This document shows, piece after piece, positions 26,431 to 34,142 of a stretch of DNA of 64,000 bases. The stretch spans positions 203,758-267,757 of the forward strand of contig NZ_JACJOG010000038.1 of NCBI RefSeq assembly GCF_014695375.1. Direction: 5' to 3'. The notes under the pieces are model-generated. The model searched no databases. It saw only the letters and a program-made list of their open reading frames with translations, and was not told the DNA's origin. A program made the translations under genes and the position numbers. The first letter of the stretch is position 1. Every line of letters begins with the position of its first letter. This DNA is from Coleofasciculus sp. FACHB-T130. GTDB lineage: Bacteria; Cyanobacteriota; Cyanobacteriia; Cyanobacteriales; FACHB-T130.

Positions 26431-26601
26431 ATTTTTCTAATTTCTATTGATAGGTTTATTCATAAAAAACTTAATTTTATAAAAAGATACGCTGCACCTC
26501 CATGTGCAAGGTTTTAAAGCGCCTAATTATTGATTATTAATTATCATAAATAAAACTTTAAACTACAGCCATTCGCTATACTCAATCGCTAAAATCAAAA
26601 G

Positions 26602-27405
26602 ATGATGACAAAGCGCTATAACCACCAACAAATCGAATCGTTCGCCCAAGCGGTTCTGAACGATGGCTATTGTGTGTTGCCCAATCACTTTTCTCCGGTA
26701 ACACTTAATTCTTGGCGTGAAGCTTTCACGCCTTTGCTAGAAGATCATATTGTCCGCGAAGGCAAGCTTCGCAATCGCGGTTCAGCCCGCTATTATGTAA
26801 CCCTTCCTTTCACGGCTCCTTTTGCCGATCCTAGTATTTACGAAGATGACGATATTCTGGCACTTGTAGAGTTATTAGTAGGCAAAGATGCAGTGATGTG
26901 CCAACTAGCAACTGACACACCTTTGCTGGGGTCTGAATATCAAGACGTGCATCGAGATGCGCCGCCACTTTTCCCCGAAATGGGTACAGAAACGCCGCCA
27001 TTCCAGTTAGCTGTCAACTTTCCACTCGTAGATATCACTCTGGAAAACGGGCCAATGGAGATTACGCGCAGTACGCACATGATTTCCAAAGAGGAAGGAC
27101 TGCGCCGCATGGAGTCTGGAGAAGCCAAGTTAGAACCTGTCACAATGCAACTGGGTGATGTGATGATCCGGGATGTTCGGGGTCTGCACCGGGGCACTCC
27201 TAACTACACAGAAACACCGCGTCCGATGGTTGTAATTGGCTATAGTCGCCGCTGGATGTTTCGTCCTGAGGTATCGATTAATATTCCGCGTGCAACCCTA
27301 GATACACTCTCCGAACGCGCCCGTTACTTGTTGCGTTTTAATCCGATTGTGGAATCCGTAAACGATAAATCCGAGGTTGAGGTTTATCAATCGTTCGCTT
27401 ACTAA
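26602..27405 (+). CDS. Phytanoyl-CoA dioxygenase family oxygenase
   Basis: 267 residues. Fe(II)/2-oxoglutarate dioxygenase fold: the facial triad is H117-x-D119 (YQDVHRDAPPLF) and H196 (RGLHRGTPN), with R207 the likely 2-oxoglutarate contact. MDIT-like strands (FPLVDITLENGPMEI) and RSTHM are family signatures. Substrate is unknown: family members hydroxylate lipids, natural products or amino acids. Two ATGs occur at the start (26602 and 26605). It lies between the TPR gene and convergent chlP, with no clear biosynthetic neighbours. No targeting signal. Confidence 0.9.
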   Translation: MMTKRYNHQQIESFAQAVLNDGYCVLPNHFSPVTLNSWREAFTPLLEDHIVREGKLRNRGSARYYVTLPFTAPFADPSIYEDDDILALVELLVGKDAVMCQLATDTPLLGSEYQDVHRDAPPLFPEMGTETPPFQLAVNFPLVDITLENGPMEITRSTHMISKEEGLRRMESGEAKLEPVTMQLGDVMIRDVRGLHRGTPNYTETPRPMVVIGYSRRWMFRPEVSINIPRATLDTLSERARYLLRFNPIVESVNDKSEVEVYQSFAY

Positions 27406-27517
27406 GTCGCTTACTAAGTTTAGTTGTGACTGTTCTAAGTTCAAGTAGCGGTCGGTCTTCTTCTGTCGTCAATCAAAACTCTCAGAGGAGCGCTATCTGA
27501 ATATTACGAGGATAAAA

Positions 27518-27551
27518 AAACCAGCGTTGGATTCTTAAGATCCAACGCTGG
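27518..27551 (-). terminator. Intrinsic terminator after chlP
   Basis: CCAGCGTTGGA / TCCAACGCTGG around a 9-base loop. On the minus strand it is followed by a run of Ts; it lies about 70 bp past the chlP stop and between two convergent genes. Confidence 0.9.
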
Positions 27552-27618
27552 CTGAAAAACCATTTGTTAATGTTCTAGGTTTTTTTGCTTTTCAAATTCT
27601 GCTTACCGATAGAAACCA

Positions 27619-28839
27619 CTAAGGAGCTAGCGCGTTACCCCGCAACAAGCTACCAATCGTTTTGGCAGTAATTTTCATCTGAATCAAGGGATTTGCCGGA
27701 ACGACTGTTTTGTACAGGTAGCTATCGAAGGTAAGCTTCTGCACATCTTTGTCGGCGCACATTTCCACAAAGGCTTCGCGAGTGGCATCAGAGCGATAGA
27801 AGACAGTTTGCAGAATGTCCAGCACCTTGTAGGTGATGCCGTATTTCTTATCCCAACGCTTCAGGTACAGCTTCAGGTCGGCTTCTGTGGGGATGCGGGT
27901 GCCACCGTTGGAGGTTTCGACAATGGTTTCTGCACACATCCGCGCCGACTTAGCGGCAAAGTAAATTCCCTCTCCAGAAGACTTCGTAACCGTTCCGGCG
28001 GCGTCTCCCACTAGAGCAACGCGACCGACAACGCGGCGGGGTCTGGGATGCTCTGGAATTGGGTGAGCTTCTACTTTGATGATTTCGCCGCCTGCGAGTT
28101 TTCTAGCGGCACGCTTGCGGATGCCTGCTTGCAGATTTTTGATGTCGGCTTTGTTCACCTTCATGGTGCCGGTGCCGACGGCGACGTGGTCGTATTTGGG
28201 GAATACCCAGGCGTAGAAATCGGTGGAAACATCGTTCCCGACGTACATTTCTGCCAGGTCGTTGTAATAAGCCATTTTGTCTTCTGGCAGGCGAATGCGC
28301 TCTTGGAAGGCGATCGCATAATTGTAATCCCCGGCGTCAATTGCCTTCGCAACGCGGGAATTCGCCCCATCTGCCCCAATCACCAGATCGACTTTCAGGG
28401 TTTTCATCTCCCCTTCAGCGCTACCGTTCGAGTGATCGGCGTAGTGCAAGGTGTAAGGGTCAGTATTGCCCGTGGGAATATCGAGTTTATAAACAGTGCC
28501 GTTAATTAAATTTGCACCCAATTTAGCTGCGCGATCGCGTAGGTATCCATCCAATACCTCGCGGCGACACATACCGATATATTCATGTTCTTTTTCAATG
28601 TTGATATCTACCTCAATGTTGGAAGGTGAGATCATCTTCATTTTTCTAACCCGCCGGTCAATAATCTCAGGCGGTAGGTCAAACTCGCTCACCATGCATA
28701 GCGGAATTGCCCCGCCACAAGGCTTTGCGTTGTCTAGCTTGCGCTCAAACAGGTAAGTCTCAATTCCAGCTTTTGCTAGCGTTTCGGCAGCAGAGGAACC
28801 CGCCGGACCCGATCCCACAACAGCAACCCGTAGTACCAA
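27619..28839 (-). CDS. chlP: Geranylgeranyl diphosphate/chlorophyll reductase
   Basis: 406 residues when started at TTG 28839. The start fits because GGGAGA sits 6 bases upstream and the protein then begins MVLRVAVVGSGPAGSS, as in other ChlP proteins; the frame is open for about 250 bp further upstream without an ATG that fits the family. The FAD dinucleotide motif G9-x-G11-x-x-G14 is followed by CGGAIP, the family's GADGANSRVAK and VALVGDAAGTVTKSSGEGI. It reduces the geranylgeranyl chain to phytyl for chlorophyll, and also acts in tocopherol and phylloquinone supply. Cytosolic or thylakoid-associated. Terminator at 27518. Confidence 0.97.
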   Translation of the reverse strand: MVLRVAVVGSGPAGSSAAETLAKAGIETYLFERKLDNAKPCGGAIPLCMVSEFDLPPEIIDRRVRKMKMISPSNIEVDINIEKEHEYIGMCRREVLDGYLRDRAAKLGANLINGTVYKLDIPTGNTDPYTLHYADHSNGSAEGEMKTLKVDLVIGADGANSRVAKAIDAGDYNYAIAFQERIRLPEDKMAYYNDLAEMYVGNDVSTDFYAWVFPKYDHVAVGTGTMKVNKADIKNLQAGIRKRAARKLAGGEIIKVEAHPIPEHPRPRRVVGRVALVGDAAGTVTKSSGEGIYFAAKSARMCAETIVETSNGGTRIPTEADLKLYLKRWDKKYGITYKVLDILQTVFYRSDATREAFVEMCADKDVQKLTFDSYLYKTVVPANPLIQMKITAKTIGSLLRGNALAP

Positions 28840-29022
28840 AGCTATTCTCCCGATTCTCTTACGGCTACAAGGTGAGATGGTATCACGGACTTTTCGGTTG
28901 TCCCAGCAGGATCGTGCAGGTTGTGACTGAATTGCAACAGAGCTTAACACATTGAAAACTAAATCGCGGTTCCTGGGGTTGTAGCTACTCCCAATCACTC
29001 CAGAGATTTTTGCTCCAACTCT

Positions 29023-29499
29023 ATGAATGCTCCTTCCCTCGATTCTGCAATTCGGCAAATCGCGATCGCTTCTATCGGCGGCTATCAGAGGCACATTTCA
29101 CCCCGCAAAGGGTTTTCTTGCGCTCATCGATTGCTTTACAAGGGGGAATCTTGCTCGCAGTACGCCAAGCGCATGATTGCACAACAGGGTTTGGTAGCGG
29201 CGATCGCCACGGTGCGCCAACGATTCCGAGCTTGTAAAATCGCAAACCAAATTTTGCAAGCCAGGTATAGCAGTCAAGCTGATAGCGATCGCTCCAAGCG
29301 CGAACGCAGACATAGAAACTGGGGCTGCAATTGTGATGATTATGGTGCTGTAGATTGTGTCTCAGGTGTCTCAGAGCTGAGCTGTGAAGCGCTAGATTGT
29401 TTCTCGGAAATGGATTTTGCTTCCTTAGATTGTGGAGTCGCAGATTGTGGTTCTGGGATAGATTGTGGAGTCGCAGATTGCGGGAGTTGCGGAGGCTAA
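29023..29499 (+). CDS. yidD: YidD-like membrane protein insertion factor with Cys-rich tail
   Basis: 158 residues. Residues about 10-60 match the YidD family (SIGGYQRHISPRKGFSC, then CSQYAKRMIAQQGLVA), with Y21, ISP 25-27, C33 and C44, and Y47 in the usual pattern. YidD aids insertion of membrane proteins next to YidC and usually sits in the rnpA-yidC locus; here it is alone. The family normally ends at about 80-100 residues, but this one carries a 58-residue tail (101-158) with ten cysteines, built around a repeated DCGVADCG unit. The tail could bind metal or be oxidised to disulfides. Function of the tail is unknown. Confidence 0.85.
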   Translation: MNAPSLDSAIRQIAIASIGGYQRHISPRKGFSCAHRLLYKGESCSQYAKRMIAQQGLVAAIATVRQRFRACKIANQILQARYSSQADSDRSKRERRHRNWGCNCDDYGAVDCVSGVSELSCEALDCFSEMDFASLDCGVADCGSGIDCGVADCGSCGG

Positions 29500-29564
29500 A
29501 ACATTCATCCTTCTTTTTGTTACCCCCCGACTTCAACTTAATTTAAGAATGCTGTGAGGGAGAG

Positions 29565-29606
29565 CAGGCAAAATCTAACTGTTCTCATTTTGCCTGCGAG
29601 TTTTAT
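29565..29606 (+). terminator. Terminator after the yidD-like gene
   Basis: CAGGCAAAAT / ATTTTGCCTG with a 12-base loop, followed by cgagtttta. It lies about 65 bp past the stop. Confidence 0.7.
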
Positions 29607-29682
29607 TGACCCCAGGTTTCTAGCAAATCTCAATTAATGCAAATAGATTTTAGGTATGGTATATATGTACGTTAATCTCATC

Positions 29683-29705
29683 GATAAACTGGAGATTAGT
29701 TTATC
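29683..29705. promoter_or_regulatory. Candidate operator upstream of cysA
   Basis: Perfect 8-bp inverted repeat GATAAACT ggagatt AGTTTATC, 72 bp before the cysA GTG. The arms and a 7-base spacer fit a dimeric LysR-type regulator (CysR or NtcB class), but the identity of the regulator is not shown by sequence. Confidence 0.45.
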
Positions 29706-29776
29706 CTGACTTTGATGGGTCAATAAAAACCCAGATAGGATAGCTTAAAAATATTTTTGTCTAGGGGTCGAAAGTA

Positions 29777-30793
29777 GTGGGCATTGTTGTTGAAAACGTC
29801 TCTAAAGAGTTCGGCAGTTTTAAAGCCGTTGACGAAGTCAACTTAGAAATTCAATCAGGCTCCCTGGTCGCGCTTTTAGGACCTTCGGGTTCTGGTAAAT
29901 CTACACTGCTGCGACTGATCGCCGGTCTAGAAATGCCAGATAGCGGGAAAATCTGGTTGACTGGTCAAGATGCTACTCATCAGAGCGTTCAAGACCGCAA
30001 CATCGGGTTTGTATTCCAACACTATGCTCTATTTAAACACCTCACCGTCCGCAAAAATATTGCCTTTGGCTTAGAGATTCAAAAAACTCCCAAAGGCAAA
30101 GTAAAGGCGCGGGTAGAAGAATTGCTGGAGTTAGTGCAACTAAGCGGACTAGGCGATCGCTACCCTTCCCAACTCTCCGGCGGTCAGCGACAACGAGTTG
30201 CCTTAGCCAGAGCGCTAGCAGTTCAACCCCAAGTATTGCTGCTAGATGAACCCTTTGGAGCCTTAGACGCCAAAGTGCGTAAGGATTTGCGGGCTTGGTT
30301 GCGACGCCTGCACGATGAAGTCCACGTCACCACCGTGTTCGTCACCCACGACCAAGAAGAAGCGATGGAAGTTTCCGATGAAATTGTGGTGATGAACAAA
30401 GGCAGAGTCGAACAAATCGGCACACCCGCTCAGATTTACGATCACCCAACGACGCCGTTTGTCATGAGTTTCATCGGCCCGGTGAATGTGTTGCCCAGCA
30501 CTTCCCGCATTTTCGAGGCAAACGGGTTTGATTCGACCCAAGCAGAGATTTTCCTGCGTCCCCATGATGTCGTCGTAGACACGAACCCCAACGGCAGCTC
30601 CGTACCGGCACGAGTAAACCGCTTGATTCATCTCGGCTGGGAAATTCAGGCAGAATTAATCTTAGACGATGGTCAGGTCGTCACGGCACATATCACGCGA
30701 GAGCGGTTCGACCAGTTAGAGCTAGAGCCGCAACAGCGAGTATTCGTCAAACCAAAGGATGCGAAATCTTTCCCGCTGTATTTTTCGATCTAG
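29777..30793 (+). CDS. cysA: Sulfate/thiosulfate ABC transporter ATPase
   Basis: 338 residues starting at GTG 29777. Walker [10 protein letters not shown], signature LSGGQRQR, Walker B LLLDEPF, and [15 protein letters not shown] with the H-loop. The C-terminal TOBE-like region ([23 protein letters not shown]) is the one found in CysA of cyanobacteria. It energises import through CysT/CysW permeases and a SbpA binding protein; none of those genes is in this window, so they must be elsewhere. A perfect palindrome 72 bp upstream may be a regulatory site. Transcribed separately from the peptide-type transporter that follows. Confidence 0.95.
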   Translation: MGIVVENVSKEFGSFKAVDEVNLEIQSGSLVALLGPSGSGKSTLLRLIAGLEMPDSGKIWLTGQDATHQSVQDRNIGFVFQHYALFKHLTVRKNIAFGLEIQKTPKGKVKARVEELLELVQLSGLGDRYPSQLSGGQRQRVALARALAVQPQVLLLDEPFGALDAKVRKDLRAWLRRLHDEVHVTTVFVTHDQEEAMEVSDEIVVMNKGRVEQIGTPAQIYDHPTTPFVMSFIGPVNVLPSTSRIFEANGFDSTQAEIFLRPHDVVVDTNPNGSSVPARVNRLIHLGWEIQAELILDDGQVVTAHITRERFDQLELEPQQRVFVKPKDAKSFPLYFSI

Positions 30794-30894
30794 CACTTTT
30801 TCGATCTAGCACTTCCGGCGTCAACACTCAGCTTTCAGTTTAATCGGCTTTAATGAGATATCTAAGTCGATTTGAAAGAGCGCATAGTTAATTT

Positions 30895-32544
30895 ATGAAG
30901 TGGGGACGCCTGTCTATTCATCGGTGGCGGTTCATCGGACAATTCTTTTGTCTGTTTTGTCTTTGTTGTTTTCTCGCGATCAGCTGTGGGAAGCGACCGG
31001 CGTCTGATTCAGCGACTTCTCCCAGTCCTGGTGGTGCCAATTCGGGTCGGATTACCATCGGTACCACCCAGAAGCCACGGACGATGGACCCGGCAGATAA
31101 TTACGAGCTAGCAGCCGTCTACTTGCTCTATAACCTGAGCGATCGCCTGTATACCTACGAATTGGGAAGCACCCAACTCAAGCCGCAACTGGCGACGGCA
31201 ATGCCGAAAGTGAGTCCAGACGGGTTAACTTACACCATTCCTGTGCGTCAGGGCGTCGTCTTCCATGATGGCACTCCTTTTAACGCCAAAGCGATGGAAT
31301 TTTCCCTGCAACGCTTTATCGAAAATAAAGGAAAGCCGTCATTTCTTCTCGGCGATGCGGTGGACTCAGTGAAGGCAACTGGCGACTATGAGTTAACGAT
31401 TAAGCTGAAAAAGCAGTTTGCTGCTTTTCCCGCCCTGCTGGCATTTTCCGGTGCCGCTGCGGTTTCACCGAAAGCTTATGAAATTGGCGCTGGAAAGTTC
31501 AAGCCAAACACATTTGTGGGTACTGGCCCTTACAAGTTGGCTCAGTTTAGCAGTGAGTCGCAGCGATTGGATGTTTTTGACCAATACTGGGGCGAGAAAC
31601 CAGTAAATAAAGGAATTGACGTGCAAGTGCTGAGTAATTCAGCCAACTTGTTTAACGCATTTCGCACGGGAGGCGTGGATGTCGCCTACCTATCCCTCGA
31701 TCCCGACCAGATTGCCAGCTTGAAAGATGGGGCGACCAAAGGGAGCTGGCAAGCGATCGAGTCTCAGGGGAGTGCTGCTAGCTTTCTGGTGCTGAACACC
31801 AAGAGTAAGCCGCTAGATAACCCAGTCGTGCGCGGTGCGATCGCATCCATCGTCAACCGACCTTTGGTGAATGAGCGATCGCTCAAAAATCAAGCCGAAC
31901 CTCTCTACAGCATGGTGCCCACTACCTTTGATGTCTACAAGCCAGTATTTAAAGACCAATACGGGGACGGCAATACCGAAAAAGCAAAACAACTGTTGCA
32001 GCAAGCGGGATACTCTCCTACCAATCCCTTGAAGCTGCAAATTTGGTATCCCTCGACTTCACCGACTCGCCGACTCGCTGCCAGTACCCTCAAAGCAGTG
32101 GCAGATCAAGAACTGGGAGGAACGCTGCAATTTGAAGTCAATACTGTAGACTCCGCCACCTTCTTTAAAAGCGTCTCCCAAGGTCTTTATCAGACCGTCT
32201 TGCTGGATTGGTATCCAGACTTTCTCGACCCTGACAACTATGTTCAGCCATTTCTGGAGTGTCCGAAAGGATCGGTGGCAAACGGCTGTGAAGACGGCGC
32301 AAGCCAGAATCAGGGTTCCTTTTATTACAGCGATCGCATGAACCAGCTGATTGCCCAAGAACGAAAAGAGCAAAACCCCGAAGCCCGCAAGAAGATTTTT
32401 GCGGATATTCAAGACCTACTGGCGAAAGACGTACCTTACGTTCCACTCTGGCAAAGTAAAGACTTCGCCTTTACCCAAAAAGGTGTCAGCGGTCTCCGCA
32501 TCAACCCCACCCAGGATTTCGCCTTCTGGACAATTAAAAAGTAG
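30895..32544 (+). CDS. Family 5 ABC substrate-binding lipoprotein
   Basis: 549 residues. N-terminal lipoprotein signal with lipobox LAISC (C31), after a hydrophobic stretch with four cysteines. The mature part matches family 5 solute-binding proteins for oligopeptides or nickel, e.g. QGVVFHDGTPFNAKAMEFSL and TFVGTGPYKLAQF. It would deliver ligand to the permease encoded next. Substrate cannot be told from sequence. A palindromic repeat (32574-32685) lies between it and the permease. It is followed by only one permease, so the second permease and the ATPases must be unlinked. Confidence 0.93.
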   Translation: MKWGRLSIHRWRFIGQFFCLFCLCCFLAISCGKRPASDSATSPSPGGANSGRITIGTTQKPRTMDPADNYELAAVYLLYNLSDRLYTYELGSTQLKPQLATAMPKVSPDGLTYTIPVRQGVVFHDGTPFNAKAMEFSLQRFIENKGKPSFLLGDAVDSVKATGDYELTIKLKKQFAAFPALLAFSGAAAVSPKAYEIGAGKFKPNTFVGTGPYKLAQFSSESQRLDVFDQYWGEKPVNKGIDVQVLSNSANLFNAFRTGGVDVAYLSLDPDQIASLKDGATKGSWQAIESQGSAASFLVLNTKSKPLDNPVVRGAIASIVNRPLVNERSLKNQAEPLYSMVPTTFDVYKPVFKDQYGDGNTEKAKQLLQQAGYSPTNPLKLQIWYPSTSPTRRLAASTLKAVADQELGGTLQFEVNTVDSATFFKSVSQGLYQTVLLDWYPDFLDPDNYVQPFLECPKGSVANGCEDGASQNQGSFYYSDRMNQLIAQERKEQNPEARKKIFADIQDLLAKDVPYVPLWQSKDFAFTQKGVSGLRINPTQDFAFWTIKK

Positions 32545-32573
32545 CGATCGCTTAGTTTTACAATTCCCTTTTA

Positions 32574-32685
32574 AACGCAGAGGAACACAAAGGGAAGCGC
32601 TTTCGTTACGCAGAGTTAAACCTCTGCGTAACGAAAGCGGCGCGACAGCGCTACCTTTGCGTAAACCTCTGCGAACCTTTGTGTT
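32574..32685. repeat. Nested palindromic repeat between SBP and permease genes
   Basis: Inner perfect 18-bp inverted repeat CGCTTTCGTTACGCAGAG / CTCTGCGTAACGAAAGCG (32598-32615 and 32622-32639, 6-base loop). Outer arms AACACAAAGG (32584-32593) / CCTTTGTGTT (32676-32685) flank it, and additional CTCTGCG copies sit between. It fills most of the spacer. Confidence 0.85.
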
Positions 32686-32694
32686 AAAACAGTA

Positions 32695-33720
32695 ATGTCA
32701 CGCTCCAAAGCCCTACAGTCTTACATTTTCGTCCGCCTTCTCCTAGCACCCTTGATGCTATGGATCATCATCACCCTAGTGTTTTTGCTCCTCCGTGCCA
32801 CCCCAGGCGACCCGGTGGATGCAGTTTTAGGCGGTCGCGCCCCAGAAAGCGTCAAAGAGCAATATCGTCAACAGTTGGGGCTATCAGATCCCTTGCCGTT
32901 GCAATATATTCGCTATCTGGGTTCTTTACTCAGTTTGAACTTGGGGACTTCGCTGACCAGTCAGGGTCAAGATGTTTGGGGTGAGATTCAGAAATACTTT
33001 CCCGCGACAGTAGAATTGGCAGTATTTAGTATGGCGATCGCTTTCCTAGTCGGCGTTGGCGTTGGCATCCTTTCCGCCACCCGCCCTGGCACGGCTTTAG
33101 ACGCGAGCGGTCGTTTGTTTGGCATCATCACCTACTCGCTCCCGATATTCTGGGTAGGGATGATTCTACAGTTGATTTTCTCGGTTCAGCTAGGCTGGTT
33201 CCCGTTAGGATCGCGCTTTCCCCTAACTACAGCACCCCCGCCACTCATCACGGGTCTTTATACGATTGATAGTCTCCTGAGCGGTAACTTTGAGCATTTT
33301 TTCACCGCATTGCATTATCTCGCCCTCCCCAGCTTGACCCTCGGAATCCTCCTTAGCGGGATTTTCGAGCGGATTGTCAGGGTGAACTTGAAGCAAACCC
33401 TTAAGGCGGATTATGTAGAAGCTGCTAGAGCCAGAGGCATTCCAGAATCGCGGATTCTCTTTGCCCACGCCCTAAAAAATGCCATGATTCCAGTGATTAC
33501 CGTCCTGGGGCTGACTTTAGCCGCATTGCTTGGCGGCGCAGTTTTAACAGAAGTTACCTTCTCTTGGCCTGGTTTAGGAAATCGACTTTATGAAGCAATT
33601 TCTTTACGAGATTACCCTACCGTGCAGGGAATCATGGTATTTTTTGCGTCGATTGTTGTAGTTGCTAGCATTTTGATTGATATTATCAATGCTTACATCG
33701 ACCCTCGAATTCGGTACTAA
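32695..33720 (+). CDS. Oligopeptide/nickel ABC transporter permease, DppB type
   Basis: 341 residues with six membrane helices. The family's conserved cytoplasmic EAA loop is present as DYVEAARARGIPESRILFAHALKNAM, with VITVLGL after it. The N-terminal ATPGDPVDAVLGG segment is typical of DppB/OppB. It forms the channel for the binding protein encoded just upstream. DppC, DppD and DppF are not in the window. The gene starts at ATG 32695 immediately after a palindromic repeat and ends without a near terminator; the hairpin at 33942 is about 220 bp on. Confidence 0.95.
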   Translation: MSRSKALQSYIFVRLLLAPLMLWIIITLVFLLLRATPGDPVDAVLGGRAPESVKEQYRQQLGLSDPLPLQYIRYLGSLLSLNLGTSLTSQGQDVWGEIQKYFPATVELAVFSMAIAFLVGVGVGILSATRPGTALDASGRLFGIITYSLPIFWVGMILQLIFSVQLGWFPLGSRFPLTTAPPPLITGLYTIDSLLSGNFEHFFTALHYLALPSLTLGILLSGIFERIVRVNLKQTLKADYVEAARARGIPESRILFAHALKNAMIPVITVLGLTLAALLGGAVLTEVTFSWPGLGNRLYEAISLRDYPTVQGIMVFFASIVVVASILIDIINAYIDPRIRY

Positions 33721-34142
33721 AACTGGCAACTCAGACAAAAAGAATGGCTAAATTAATCGCTTTGGGTTGATAAGGGGAAATTAATTCAGCCATCTTGATT
33801 GGCTGCTGCCCTTGTTGCCAAAAACTCAGCACTATTAGGAACTTTATGGTGCTTCGGCTGCGGTATTGAGCGAGCGACAACCTTCACCTGTTGCAACGAT
33901 TAGGTGAAGTATGGTGACGCAGAAGTGATGGAAGTGGTTGAAAACCCGGTTCTTTAAGAAACCGGGTTTCTGATATGCAGCCTAATTTTAGGTTGATTAA
34001 CGGACAGGAACGGTGTTTGAGAAGGTGGGAACTACGCGATCGCACTGAGAGCCAAATGCCAGTTAATGAGATATCCAGCAAATTTCCCGATGAAGTAGGG
34101 AAAGGAAGCAGCCAATAATCTATTTAGATTTCCGGCTGCATA
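33721..34142. other. Intergenic region after the permease
   Basis: 422 bp. It includes the hairpin at 33942 and a gcgatcgc site; no ORF with a recognisable product. It should also hold the promoter of the secreted 774-residue protein. Confidence 0.4.
33942..33970 (+). terminator. Terminator-like hairpin
   Basis: AAACCCGGTT-CTT / AAGAAACCGGGTTT, one bulged base, then only ctgatat, so termination would be weak. The same aaacccg stem style is seen at 6363. Confidence 0.6.

Noticed and set aside
28840..29094. N-terminal extension of the chlP frame
   Set aside because: Residues do not match the family; TTG 28839 with a ribosome binding site gives the normal 406-residue protein.
32574..32685. CRISPR-like array
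   Set aside because: Arms are inverted, not spaced direct repeats; no cas genes in the window.
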